In this document: positions 1 to 16,510 of the stretch, in pieces
How the letters are laid out: each line of letters begins with the position of its first letter
How positions within the stretch are numbered: the first letter of the stretch is position 1
Source: Latrodectus hesperus
Lineage: Eukaryota > Arthropoda > Arachnida > Araneae > Theridiidae
Assembly (NCBI GenBank): GCA_037975125.1
Contig: CM075858.1
Location: forward strand, 67,494,140 to 67,558,139
Length of the DNA stretch: 64,000 bases
Direction of reading: 5' to 3'
The notes under the pieces: model-generated
What the model was told of the DNA's origin: nothing
The model's database searches: none
The model's input: only the letters and a program-made list of their open reading frames with translations
Translations under genes and position numbers: made by a program

Positions 1-1959
1 ATTTTTGAATTTTTTAGCGATTAAAAATGGTTGCTTAATTTGACGTAATTCTTATTTTATGATTTCTTCCTAAATGAGTAAATTAAATCTAAGTGATAAT
101 AATAAATAAAATTTATAGTATTAGAATTAAAAAAAATAAATTATCTTCAATCATCTTTAAAAGAAGTCTAGTGAAAATGCATAGTTGAATTATAACCTGA
201 AATTGCAAAATAGATTGTTGAATATGGTTAACATCCTCAATTTTTTGACGTAATTAAAAATCCCGATTGCTAAGGAAACGGTAAAATCTACTGAAAAACC
301 CGCCAATTTTAAAAATTCAAAAAAGCGTTAAATAGATAACATCTGAGTGAGAATATATATCTATGACTGTTTAGAAGAGAGAAGATAAAGCTTTCTCATT
401 CTAGAATTTCCGAAATGATATTTAAAGAAGTGCAGTCAAGAAGCATTGATAAAGCTTTCAATTGTTTAATACCAATAGAGAAATATGTATTTGGTCCCTT
501 AATCATCCAAACCGCACAAGGAGTTTTTATTACTTAGAGAACTCACTCAAACATCCGTCAAATCAACTTGCATTGCCATGTCACCTGTTGATATTCTTTC
601 GCGTATATAAATAACGACCTATTATCTGCAAGAACATAATGTTAAGAAGTTGCTGGGAATAAATGAAAAACAAAATCAACAAGTAGTCATTGGCGGGAAA
701 AAAAAGTAATACTAGCTACCGGCTTGAAATTTTTTCCCCCTTGCATAGTTCCGATAATAGAGTATTTTCCTCACAATGTCATTTTCGAAACCTAATTCTT
801 GATTGATTCGCTCCTGCTCATTCAAGTTTCGATTTCTAAATTATACCTTTCGGATCACAGCAAGAACCATTTAAATTCCGATCCTTAAAAGAATGAGCTT
901 TTCTGAAGGTGAGGCATTGATGACTATTTATTTTTTTTTCATTTCATATTTTATTTGATCGGATTTTTTTCTCTCTTTCTTTTTTTCTGGTTAATCGTGT
1001 TGGTTGAAATTCAGAAGAATTTTTGCCATTTTGGTTAGGTTTTATCTGAATACCAATTCAAATATATATAGGTGCGGCACTTTTTGCGCAGTTACTTCCC
1101 AATGTGCATAGACTTTGCGCGGTAATTTGAAAGTAATAAGCGAATTATAGTAGATTTTGTAACCCCTGGGAAAGTAGATAGACTATGAGATAATCATTGA
1201 GGTACGGTTCCAGTTTACTCTGGAAATTTCGCTGCAAATTTTTATTTTTAATGAAGAGCCCCATTGTGTTTCATAGAACACATTTCTGTTTTAGACTTTA
1301 ATGCATAACACAAATGCAATACATTTAATTTCATTTTGTTTCAAAATTCTGCTTATGTTGTTTACTGAAGTGAGAAATTAATTAAATCAAGTAGAGGCAT
1401 TTTTGTAAGATCAAATAAAGACAAAAATTGCTCAACGCCATTGAAATTTTGATTTATAATTCGCAATGTCAAGTACAAGAAAACAGATTTCTTGATATTA
1501 AAAAGAATAAATAATTTTTTAAGAAATTCATTCATTTTGAAAATACATGTTAAAAAGTATTTTCAAAAATAATTCAAAAAATAAAATGATAAAAAGGTTG
1601 TTAAATGATAAGGTCTTCAGATAAATAGCTTTAAAGTTCAATTCATTTGTAGATCTTTGCCGTGGTTCAGAACTCACTTAAAATTATAGGTTCTTATCAG
1701 TTGAGTCCTCTTATAAAAAATGTCTATAGAATAAAAAATCTGCTAATCAAACAATGACATGCTAACGTTTTCAAAATAATTAGTTTGATTTTTCACAGAT
1801 TTTTCATCATCAACTTTTAAATATACCTTTTATCCTTTTTCATAATAAAAAATCAGAAAAATGCAAGAAAGTAGACTTAAAATAAGGATCATCTTTAGAG
1901 TTATAACTTTATTAATTCTGAAAACAGAGAGATATGAGAAAGTTAGACTATTGAATTTT
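1..1959. other. AT-rich spacer, no gene seen
   Basis: No frame longer than 60 codons and no transposon was recognised. Positions about 770-910 are more base-balanced than their surroundings and could be a short conserved element. An AT-rich TATA-like stretch lies near 603-612, but nothing around it supports a promoter. The rest is ordinary A/T-rich sequence. Confidence 0.6.
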
Positions 1960-3240
<1,281 letters not shown>

Positions 3241-3429
3241 ACATCAGTAAACTACACTGATATTAAAAAAAATTACATTAAAAAAAATATGGGAAAAGTT
3301 TATAAAACAAATTCTTTTTTTAACAAAACATGAAATTGGTAAATTGATTCTTTCATGATGGGATTTTTTCACATCAATTGAATGAAATATTTGTTCCAAA
3401 GGGTATGAAGCATAATAGACGCAAAAAAT

Positions 3430-4150
3430 CGTAAACACGTGATTTGTATTCCATGCAGCAAAGACCCACAAAAAACCATAAGATATAAAACAAATTTTTA
3501 TTTTCTTGACCTCTTACAAATCATAGAGCAGCTGGCGCCTTTGCTCTGTGACATGGTTGGGATGCTACTGGAAAAAGGAAGCGAATATTCGATAGAAAAA
3601 AAAAAAGACGAATTCATGAATACACACGAACGCAAACGAATGCTCATTCATACCCAGTTACCCACAATTTTCAAAAAAGTCCAAAAACAGCGCAGAATGA
3701 CTTTACAAAAGAATACGCAGTGCACAACTGCGTACGCATACGCTGAATAGGGAAAAACACATTTCCGAAGCGATCAAGAAGATGCAGAAGAAGGTTTGAC
3801 ATTTTAGGGATGACCGATGAAGACGGATGACCCTCCACTAGGGGTGCACTACCCGCTTTGTCGCGACACTTTTCTTGTTCTTTTCGTCATTGAAGTTCGA
3901 CAGAAGGACTCTGGCGATTTGTTCTGCACTCGGAACTAGCTCACTGATATGTCGCATCACGGACAGATGTCGCGAGGGGAAAAAAACTGTCTTTCCAGGA
4001 AGTTGACACGGACAGTTGGACAATTTTTTAGTATCAATTTGGAATAGAAAATTCACATACTCTTCACTTTCAAGGGAATGGATCAGATGATTTTTTCCTG
4101 CACGCTTTGTGCGCTACACTGTAGAATGATTTTTATTCTTTCGCACTAAA
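3430..4150. other. GC-richer non-repetitive island, function unknown
   Basis: This block is less AT-rich than its neighbours. It holds a 103-codon plus-strand frame (3439-3750) and a 72-codon minus-strand frame (3838-4056). The first encodes a charged, Lys/Arg-rich peptide with no family I recognise; the second is also unrecognised. There is no transposon signature and no clear splice context. It could be a conserved noncoding element, an unrecognised exon or an old repeat. Confidence 0.35.
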
Positions 4151-4219
4151 GAGGGTACTTTGCATTCGTCAGATAATAACTTTTTTTCTGTTACGTGAGT
4201 GTAACACATTTTCAGTTCA

Positions 4220-4870
4220 CAGTTAAGATAGTTATGAGAAAATTAATATTTTTAATTCTTTTAAATCTAAAATTCTTATTGTACTTGTTATACTACAGAA
4301 ATAGGCCATTCCTTCAATTATTTGGACGAAAATATTCATTAAATACATATTTTTGTTTTGCGTAGGAAAATTAATGTATATTTATTTCACACATCAATAA
4401 TTAAATTGTTTATCTAGGAATTAATAATATTTTATTTTTAAATCTATATTCTTTGTATTTGTTTTACTGCAGAAGAATTTTTTATGCCTAAAAAGACGAT
4501 GATATCCATCAACCACTTGATTCTCTTATGTGAAGACAGTGAAATATATTTATAATTTACAGATAAATAGTTAAAGTATTAACATCATTTTTTACTTCTA
4601 ATCTGTGTTCGTTTTATTTGTTATAACGCAGAAATATTTTACTACTTCATTGAAGGGGATACAAGTATTCGTCAAGTACATACTTCTCTTGTGGAAAGAT
4701 AACTTAATATATTTATAGCCCAAATATACAAAGTAGCATTTCTTATGAAAGGATTAATAATATTTTTTTTAACATTCAAACCTGAACTCTTAGAATTTGT
4801 TATATCGTAGAAGCGTTTTAGACTTTTACTTAATAAATTAAGATTCGAATATATACTTTAAGATGAAGAG
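4220..4870. repeat. Degenerate tandem array, about 170 bp unit, at least 4 copies
   Basis: An anchor of the form TTNTATTTGTTNTACNGCAGAA recurs near 4270, 4442, 4601 and 4780. It is followed each time by a TTTT-rich stretch and a GTCAAGTACATA-like block, then by ATTAATATTTTT before the next anchor. The spacing is 172, 159 and 179 bp. A possible further copy lies at about 5160-5290, after the microsatellite, where CGTCATCAAGTACCA recurs. Nothing coding was seen. Confidence 0.65.
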
Positions 4871-4875
4871 TTTAT

Positions 4876-7479
<2,604 letters not shown>

Positions 7480-7860
7480 TTGTATCGGACCAATTCCAAA
7501 CGGAGTCGAAAAGCGTTACGAATTGGAACGACGCTCTCCGTGAGATTCGTAGCGGTCGCTCTGCCTTTCTCCTCCGGCATCCGGCGAGTGTCGCGCGTCG
7601 GCGAGGGCGCGACTCACTGTAAGATTGTTTTCCCTGCAGCGTTCTCACGAATTGGATTTTGATGGCTGAATCGTGACTTGGCGACTTGAGTTCTTTGTTC
7701 TGTATTTCTTTCCCATTCCATTTCTAGTTGCGGAAAAGGTCACACAGTTCAGGTGGAGTCGTGGGCACGCAATCACGTGACCGTTCCAAAATTGGCCAAT
7801 GGGAAACCATACTTCGGGAAGGTGGATTCACTTAATGTTATTAACAATGAAAATTAGCCG
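7480..7860. promoter_or_regulatory. CpG-dense island with E-box and CCAAT motifs
   Basis: The segment 7486-7640 contains about 20 CpG dinucleotides in about 150 bp, standing out sharply from CpG-poor flanks. Downstream at 7773-7780 is TCACGTGA, a palindromic E-box (USF/MITF type). At 7791-7800 is ATTGGCCAAT, a CCAAT box readable on either strand. This is typical of a broad promoter or first exon. A donor-like CT|GTAAGA at 7617-7624 would fit a plus-strand first exon. The CCAAT/E-box lying to the right would fit minus-strand transcription better, so the orientation is unresolved. No confident coding sequence is present. Confidence 0.5.
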
Positions 7861-10800
7861 TCGAAACAAGCGGATTTCATTCGCAGCAATCACAGAATAA
7901 TGATAGCAGATGATATATGTCACTGGAAAACGTTTTCATAATTTATGATTCGCTCTCCTTTCGTTCCAAGTGTTTTCTTTTCCTCTTTTTTTCTTTTCTT
8001 TTTTTTAATAATTATATATGTTATACAGTTCATTAATTTATTATAAACCTATCATTGTTGTTAGAGTTATCAATTTATAATCGATAGTATAAATTAAATT
8101 ACATACGTGTATTTGAGTTTTTAAATTTTCTTTGTATTCATTGTATAACATTTGCACATAAGCTAAATTTTATCATTTTATATGTAGATATTACAGTTAA
8201 CTAAAATATTCTTTTATAAATATCTTACAGTGTGTTTATATTATCAGTTAAAATTGTATTGAAAATAGTTACAGATGTACCAAAATTATTATTTTTTACG
8301 CCAATTTCAAACATTAGGAAAAAGTTTCTATTTTACCAAACATGTTTTTTGGTGACTCTTAAGTTTCATTTGTTAACAGTACGTTATTGTATATGAAGAA
8401 GTGTCTATACTGGTATGTATTCATAAAACACTAAAATAACAATATTTTTAAAAAGTAGAATAATAATGATTGTAAGAAAAATTAAAGCCAAAAAATGTAA
8501 TACGAACATTTTAAAATTTTTAAAAATAAATCGCTGGAAAGTAAACTATTTATTAAAAACATTACAAAAAAATAGTGACTTAAAGCTTAGATCAAAAATA
8601 CTTTTCTGTTATAGGGACTAATTTGTCGCCTAAATCTCACTTGTTGCTAATATCATCAAAAGATTAAAATAAAATAGATATTCTTTTATCTCTGTGTGAT
8701 TAATGTTTTACAAAATTAATTTCACTGGAATATTTATCAAAAGTATTAAAATCGCAAAAGTTTGCTGATCATTTTTATATTATGAATTTTTCGCCAAAAA
8801 ATGATGGATTTGGCGATAAAAAAAATACAAAATTATTATTTTTGTTATACATCACATCAAAATTTCTAATATCATATATTATACAACAAACCAGACACGA
8901 ATGTGCTAAAAACAAAATAGGACAAAAAATACATTTTATTTGTAAAATTATTCCAATAGCATGACATAAAGATCGAATGAAATAAGAAGCGTCGCTGGCT
9001 TCTGAGAAAGAAGAGGCATTAAAATGCGAGTCATTATTGAAAATAAACACATCACACCCGATAATAACAAGATTTATGGCATTCGACACAATAAACGCTT
9101 AAATTCACTCGGAATTTAAAAATGCATCCCTCTAAGTGAGGAATTCTTCCCCGCCCGGGCTAATAGGAAGAGGCCCTGTTTCCAGATTACCTGCCGCCGG
9201 TTTTGTGATATCATACACAGAGTACAATGAGGACTGCATTATTTATAAGACTGTCTTCTCTTCAACAATGAAACTTAATATCTTATGGCCCGGGGTGCAC
9301 CGCCTGGATTTTTATCTCCGACTCCCAATAAAAGTGAAAAAAAGGAAAATTTTCGATCGACTTTTTTTGTTGTAGTTGTATGTGGCAATTTTTGTCTTGG
9401 AGGTGGTCTATGTGGAAATTCCATCAACACTGAATGCAGATTTAGAGACATACCATGTAGAGTTACCGGAAAAGTGCTAGGTTCATTGTTTTGAAGAGCT
9501 ACTCTTTCTTATAGAGCAGATTGTTTCTATGGGATTTTGTGACGTAATGCAGTATGTTAGCTTTGATTGGATTAATTAATAATCATAAGATGTAATAAAA
9601 TCATAAGGTGTAATATAGTTGTATTATACATCTTCACATGGTTTCTTTGACGAACAATAATCGTGATGAAAAGAAGACACGATATGTTTCAATTTTAGAA
9701 TATATTCTTCATACGATGACATCTTTTTACAATATAATATGCTAACAGTTAGATTTCCTTTATAATGTTTCTTATAGTTAATTCATAAAATTTTATCATG
9801 CTTATGATTAATACTTTAGTTTCTTTTTATCTTGTAAAAGAAAAGATGCTTCAAACAAAATCTACTTCCTTAATTGGGAAATTTCAAATATAATGATAAT
9901 CTAAGAGTTCAACTGATATATGTTTAAAATCTTGTATGCGCTAATTAAAAAAATATGATATGTTTTTGTGCATTTATACATTTTAATGCTCATTACAAGT
10001 GATTTTATCCTAAATTATAATTGTATTTTTACATAAAAATATTGTGTAATAAACTTTAACAATTGTTATTTATTCATATGGAAAAAAACAGATATTTTTA
10101 TCTTACATGTCACTACACTTAGAAATGTTTATAGGTAAATATACAGTATAAAGGGAACACCGAAATTATTCTTGAAGAAAATTCCCAAATACATATCATG
10201 GGATTTATTAAAAGCCAATATGGAGTATTTTATATAAAATAATATGGCATTGTCGTAGGAAAAAGAAAGACCACGAACCAATCTTTGAATATTAATAATA
10301 TACTTATTTACTTCGATTTCGTGTGATCAAAACATTAAGTTGAGTTATTTTCTTTTACAAATTAACATCGTATTTCATTTATTTGATCATTTATAATCAA
10401 AATATAATAGAAGCTATCAGTTTAAATTATTTTGCGAAATGAACATATCTTTATGAAACTTAATCTTCAAAACACATAACAACAATAAATTTCTGAAAAC
10501 TGATTGATTTTTTTTTAAAGTTTTATATGAACATTCAAATTATGAGAAAAACTTCTTTTATTTACTGCTTCTTCGATTCATCAATCGAGACTCCAAGAGC
10601 AATTGAGCCGCCCTTTGCACAACATAAAACCGTCAATATTTTAAACATGTTGTTAGACAACATCATCTCTATTCGAGGCAATGCGGAAAGATGGCTTCCA
10701 AAGACAACGCGATGTGTTTTCCCAGTTCTTTCTATCTGCAACAGAAAAAAAACAACAAAATTTTATCGCTCTCTTTCTCCCTTTTTTATAAACTTCTTTT

Positions 10801-11349
10801 TTTCTTCTCTAGATGCCGCTGGATAATTTCTAAAGTTTCGGATTACGAGTAGCAAACAAATGATGAAAGAGATCTTGACTGAGAATTGTATTCAAAATGT
10901 GGTAGGGAAATGACCCTGACGATTGCCCAATGTCCCGATTTGGCAACACGTTGATATGCCAAGGAATTTTGTTTTGGAGATTTTTTTTAAACATTGAATA
11001 AAAAGAGTAATTTATTTATGGAGGAATCAAAATTGTCTTCTGTTTGATCGCACAACCAAGATTTTATGGAACTAAATAATGTGATCATAATGCACATAGA
11101 ATTTATTTTAATACTCTAAAAATGAGGAGCATTTCAAAATTTATATACTTAAAAAATAATTATTTAAAAATCTAGCTTTTTATAAAATTTTTTTCCTTCA
11201 GATAAAGATTTCTCCAAAAAATCAACGCATAATTAAAAAGCAATATCAAAATTTTATTTCTTAAAAAAAGAAAGGAAAAAAAAAAACCGAAGGTGACTTT
11301 TAAAAATAGTTTTTTCTGTTATCTTGATACTCATGTTTTTGATAAATAA
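7861..11349. other. Mostly AT-rich spacer, a few GC-richer patches
   Basis: Patches near 9130-9320 and 10580-10960 are GC-richer and may be old repeats or conserved noncoding DNA. The frames in them (for example 9136-9375 and 10527-10826, plus) encode no peptide I recognise. The 8775-9089 minus-strand frame is low complexity and AT-rich. No gene is supported. Confidence 0.45.
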
Positions 11350-11655
11350 TTTTTTCCAACGTCGAGCACTTGGGGAACGAACCCTTTACCACAACAAGAT
11401 TAGAAACTCATACTCATTTGTTACTCAGTGGGCACGTGTGAATCTAGTCACGGAGGCGCGTAGCGTTGCCCGTGCCATACCACCACAAACCCGTTTACAG
11501 GGTAGGCCACATTCATACATCATCACAAAAAAAGAGCAGAGAAACACGGAGTGAACAAAGAAAGAAAGTAACATCGATGCCCAAACCTGGATTCGAACCC
11601 GGGACTCACAGTTCAGGAATCATGAGCGCTAACCACTCAGCCATCGGTTGGCTGT
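11350..11655 (-). mobile_element. tRNA-derived SINE, family SINE-A, copy 1
   Basis: Read on the minus strand, the element opens with an A-box-like GGCTGAGTGGTTAGCGC (about 11628-11645). A B-box GGGTTCGAATCCAGG follows (about 11588-11602). It continues into a roughly 230-nt body ending at CGTTGGAAAAAA next to the AT-rich flank. It matches the element at 36872-37176 nearly end to end, including the body and the repeated CACTTGGG, GCGTAGCGTTGCCCG and CATTCATACATCA blocks. The head resembles a Ser/Leu-type tRNA, but no full cloverleaf forms, so this is a SINE and not a tRNA gene. Forward frames across it are artefacts. Confidence 0.8.
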
Positions 11656-12850
11656 CTCTTTTAAGTTACCATCTTTAAACTGAGTCGGAAATTGTGATGA
11701 TTTAAGAATTTTTAAAGTACTGTAAAATTGCAATATAGCTATAATACTTATATAACTATAGAGTATAAAATAATATAAATTAATAATATATAATTACAAT
11801 ATAAAATCATATAATATTTATATGATTACTTGTGAATTCAAATTTTACGAGATATATAAATTTGATACCTCCCGCAATTTTCCTGTAATGCAGAACGCAA
11901 TTTTTTTAGTAAACGCAAACCAACAATTTTTTTCGTTCCCATAGAAAAGAAGAGAAATTTCAGTTAATTTTGAGTTAATTTAAACAATTATCTAATTAAC
12001 AATTATAAAACAGTTTCCTTAATCTAAATTTAAAGAAAAATAAAAAGAATTGAAAATATATAATCATGTGATATGTTTGTATTATAAAAATCCTTGTCTT
12101 TATTAAAATGTTCATTGTAATCGTTTCCGTATATTCATCACTTTCGATTTTTTACGGGCTATTATGTTCATTTAAATATAGAAAATTCTTATTTAAAATA
12201 CGTAATTAGAAGACTACGGATAAAAGTCTTTTTTGGATATTTTTCATTACATTCGTGTCAAACACAATGTTTTTGTTGAAATCTATCTAAGGCAAAATTC
12301 TCGTGAAAAAGGAAAGTAATGTCATATTTTACTTTATACATGGCATAACAATAGATATATATTTTGTAAACGAATCGAAAAATGCAAATTATTTAATTTA
12401 TACTCTTTTCTCTATTAATTACAAGCTGTATAATAAAGTTGAAACATGAAATTTATTTAAAAAATTCTGAAAAGTATTTTAGAAATGTATTTCATTTTTA
12501 ATTTTTTTATTTGAAAATTTAAAACACATTTAATTTTAAAATTTCATTACTGTAAATAAGAGAGTATAAGATGCTAATATTGGTTAAATTACTTTATGAT
12601 TTATCTATATGGTTAACCAAAAGAATATTTTATAGGTGAACAGAAATAGAAAAAGCATCTTAGCACTGTAAGATATGATAGTCGTAATCAATTGATTAAT
12701 TAGGAATCAATTAAATTTCTGGATATTACATAGATACCGCATAAAAGTATATAATAAATTTGTAATATTCAATATTAGATTGAAATTATAACTTATTTCT
12801 ATTTACAACTTTAATTTTTGAGGAATTATCTAACTTTTACTTCTTTTAAA
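11656..12850. other. AT-rich spacer
   Basis: Very A/T-rich sequence with no recognisable gene, repeat unit or RNA. Confidence 0.6.
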
Positions 12851-12859
12851 ATTATAATG

Positions 12860-13160
12860 ATGATGTTACTTATGACGATTGGACATTCCAAGTTCGTTCT
12901 CGCTCTCAAGCAAGCTATGTGAATGTAAGTCAGTAAGATGCATCATTCGTATAACTTGAGCACCACAAAGGTGAATGTACGACTTCGCTCAAAGATTCTT
13001 CCGGTAGATAGCACCACTAGACAATCCACTCCCTCAATTTTGACACTGATCTGGACGGAGAGGAAATTTTCTCCAGACCATGATACCCATGGTAACTGCT
13101 CAACGACCGACCACAGGACTTTAGATTCCCTAAATTTAATGACTGTAATATGCTAAAAGA
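12860..13160. other. Base-balanced block, possible old interspersed repeat
   Basis: This segment differs from its flanks in composition. It carries a small imperfect inverted repeat (TCTGGA at about 13049 and TCCAGA at about 13072, around an AAATTT core). The 72-codon plus frame (12938-13156) matches nothing I know. It looks like a dispersed repeat fragment, but there is no second copy in this window to prove it. Confidence 0.3.
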
Positions 13161-13622
13161 AACTTTGACTCACTACAAAATGTTTTACTATATCTATAAT
13201 GATTATCCATTGAAGCAGTAGTACAATAAATTTACCATCGTAATTCTTTATATGAGCTTCAATAAATAAGAGTTGTGTGTATTTAAAAGTTATAATTATA
13301 ATTTAATTAATAATTAATCTAGCGTACCTTAAAATGTATTTCCAAGTCTCACTTTAGAAATAAATAATTATGTACCTTGAAAATGCCTGGTTTAAAATAT
13401 GTAAAATATCATACCTTATTAAAGTGTTTGGTTAAATTCCATCAGAAAATGTGTATTCTTCATGTATGTGTCTTGCTGTATAGTAGAAGTTATTTTCATT
13501 GTGCATTATACTTGAATCTTAGAGTATTATATTTAAATACAAAAACTAATAAATATATTTGTTTCATTACTAAAACAATGATTATTTTGTTAGTAACCAA
13601 TCTTTTGTTTTTTAACGGGCGT

Positions 13623-13658
13623 GATGGTTCATATATATATTTATATATATGAACCATC
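13623..13658. repeat. Perfect 17-bp palindrome with 2-nt loop
   Basis: Arms 13623-13639 (starting GATGGTTC) and 13642-13658 (ending GAACCATC) are exact reverse complements joined by TT. The inner part is TA alternation and the outer 8 bp are non-repetitive. Confidence 0.9.
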
Positions 13659-13909
13659 TCTCAATAATATAAAGGTCCTAATCAATTGTTTTTCAATTAC
13701 TTTTCACCACATACCAATTTCTACAGTCTATTAATTGTGAATTCTTATTAAAACTACATGGGCAGTTGTATAATTACATTTCATGCGGTCTTTATCTGAT
13801 TCAATTCATAAGTATATAAGAGTTGTTATTGATGCTAGAGATGATTTATTTACTTCTCAGGATCTATAGTTTCAACCTTTTTGAAAATTTAATCACTTGC
13901 TGTTGAAAG

Positions 13910-13912
<3 letters not shown>

Positions 13913-13995
<83 letters not shown>
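13913..13995. repeat. (TA)n microsatellite
   Basis: A pure TA run of about 41 units. Confidence 0.97.
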
Positions 13996-13997
<2 letters not shown>

Positions 13998-15430
13998 CTC
14001 CCTCTTGTCAAATTGATTGTCTTAACTTTATAAATTTTATTAAATTTTAATTCCACGGCTGTAAATAATAAATAACTGTTTGTATTCAGAACAAAATTTC
14101 TGACTAATACGAATTAACATTTCAAGTAACCATATGCAAATAATATAAAAATCTTGAAAAATATTATATCCTTTTTATCATTCTTCTAATGAAGTTAACC
14201 CATTTGAGAAATGAAGCCTTCATAAATACGAGTATATTCCCGAATCACCGTATGCTGCATTTTTCTTTTAACTGAGACATTTTTTTTTTAGTTTTTTATA
14301 TTTAGTAGTCAGTCTCATTAATTACTAAAAACTCTGATTGTTTTGCTATCAGTAAATGAAAAAGATTTAATATAAAACAGCAATATCGGTTATTAGAAAA
14401 CATAATTATTTGTTCAATAATGCAAAAAATTTCAGCTTTATTCCTCTGAAATATTTTTATGTTTATTTGCAATTTTAATAAAAGATTTTGCATTTTCATA
14501 TTAAATTAACATTGTTTTAATTTAATTTTAATTACATTGATTTAATTTAATTTTTAATTAGATACTAAGCTTTAATGAATGGCCTGCGATATCTATTCTT
14601 CATTTACTTATTTTATTTTTCCTTTATGAGAATTCAAAAGATAATAAAAGATAATAATAAGATAATTGATTGATCAAATGAACTGATTAAAATACATGTA
14701 CGTGAATATTTAGAATTTACTATACCTTTAAATTTCATTGCCAAATTTCAAAACCTCTAGATACCTGCAGGTTAGATTTTTAATTATATAACTGAGTGTT
14801 TTAAACAGATCATTTTTCTCCCAAAAGCCATTTCTATGTGGTGTATATCAAGAAAAACTTAATATGCACAATATATGTAGGCATATGATCTGGATTTGTA
14901 TCTTGTGCGAAGTCAAGAATGTTGAACGGTATTCCATTACTTAAAATTTCAACGCACCTTTTAAATTATATTATAGATGCCAACAGATTAAATATGAGGC
15001 AAAAATCTTCTTGCAAGAACCTAAAACATCAATATAAATTTGTCCCATAGATAGTTTTCCTTTACTTATTGAGTAGAATTATGTATATTGCCTTTTTACT
15101 AAAAAATTAAAACTATTTGAAATAAAAAGACTTAAATGAATTGAGATCTTACTGCTTTAACTTATTATTTTAATGTTCAATAACCCTGTTTCAATCGCTT
15201 TACTATTGAAATTGTATCGTTTTTTTAAATAACGAAAAAAGTTCTGCTACCGTCACCTGCGGAAATTTACAGCATTTTCTATTTACAATAAGTAAATTAT
15301 TTATGAGCAACACTATGCTTATTACCTCCTTTATCTTTCTCGTTTTTTTCAAGCGAATGACTGCAAGCCTATTTTCTAACTGAAATTTTCATTAGAAGAT
15401 AGCAAATGATATATGTATAGTAAATACAAT
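13996..15430. other. AT-rich spacer
   Basis: No gene or mobile element recognised. The minus-strand frame 14302-14499 is short, Ile/Lys/Asn-rich and unremarkable. Confidence 0.55.
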
Positions 15431-15975
15431 GTGTTTGAATGGTAATTTTCCTATTCCTTATTATTTACCAATACTCAAATGGAAACAAATGGAAACGGAG
15501 TGAAAAGGCATATCTTCTAATGTTATGCAACACATTTTCATCGCTGTTGGAAAACATAATTTCACATGCATTGCCAATAAAACTCATCGGTTTCCTGTTT
15601 ATCACTACAGGAAGAATTCTGTTGCTATGGTCAGTCAAATCATTTTGAATCAAACCGATAAGGCAACAGAACTTGGCAGAGCAAAACAACAAATTTGGTC
15701 TGAGTCATTTCTGAAGTTCACAACATTTTTTTGGAAGTTGGATTTCATCTGGTCGTTATATTAATAAACCAGGAATCGATAAGAACCCTTCTAAACGAGT
15801 CATCACTGCGGTTCACTTATCATCGGCCGGGGACTGCTGTGCGAGTATCAGCTTCTTATCCTTTGACCTCAATTTATCCTAATTTACGGGCGAGAGAGGT
15901 CGGAAGGTTGGAACGAGATTGTTTTTCCCCAGTGAGAAGAGGAAATAAATACACCCAGAGATATAAATAGGATTT
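15431..15975. promoter_or_regulatory. GC-richer island, candidate noncoding regulatory element
   Basis: Three frames of 69-79 codons overlap here on the two strands and none is recognisable, so coding is unlikely. At 15857-15869 the minus strand reads AGGTCAAAGGATA, a DR1-like nuclear-receptor site (HNF4/RXR type). The block from 15800 to 15950 is CpG-richer than its flanks. The evidence is compositional plus one motif, so this is only a candidate. Confidence 0.3.
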
Positions 15976-16239
15976 TAAACGGCTCTTCCATTTATCGAGC
16001 TTGAGATAACTTGTTTATATTATACAGATGATAGGATGGCAACATCTTACAAAACTTCGCTTTCTATATTTTTTGAAAATCATAATACACACAATAACCA
16101 CATTCCCCGAACTGCATTTTTTTCAAGGCATGACATGGAACTGAATATTCATGTTAGACAAAAAATACACCGAGGTAAAATAGTCTTTTCATAGCGAAGG
16201 GATATCCTCCTGTAAACACTTATTTCTCTTTTCTACGTT

Positions 16240-16510
16240 CAACCAAAACCTGGTTGGGAAAGGCGTTATCCTCATTATCAAATAACCGTATACCTTTATC
16301 TGTCAAAGTGGAGACCCATCGTGTTTACTGATGGAAACTGAGGCAAATAAAGCCGATAGTAGTCGCGATGTCTTCCAAGTGAAATGATACTTCTGAGGGT
16401 GGCAGGATAAGTCTGAGGTTTTATGTTTGGTACCTGCTACCAAATTATGAAGATTCTGTTTCATTCTGCGGTGAAAATAGTTTTATAACTTTGGACTATT
16501 ACCTCCATAT
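16240..16510 (+). mobile_element. tRNA-derived SINE, family SINE-B, degenerate copy
   Basis: The head CTGGTTGGGAAAGGCGTTATCCTCATTATC matches, with changes, the head of the better copy at 59,190 (A-box region CTGATTGGTTAGGGCG then CTCATTATCGG). The body block TCGCGATGTCTTCCAAGTG, followed by TGATACTTCTGAG and later CTGCTACCAAATTATGAAGA, lines up in order with TCGCAATGTACTCCAAGTG, TGATACCTCTAGAG and CTGCTACAAAATCATGAAGA there. The B-box is eroded. It lies just right of the 15.4-16.0 kb island. Confidence 0.6.

Noticed and set aside
12860..13160. Hairpin-based MITE
   Set aside because: The inverted repeat is internal and imperfect; no terminal repeats or target duplication found.
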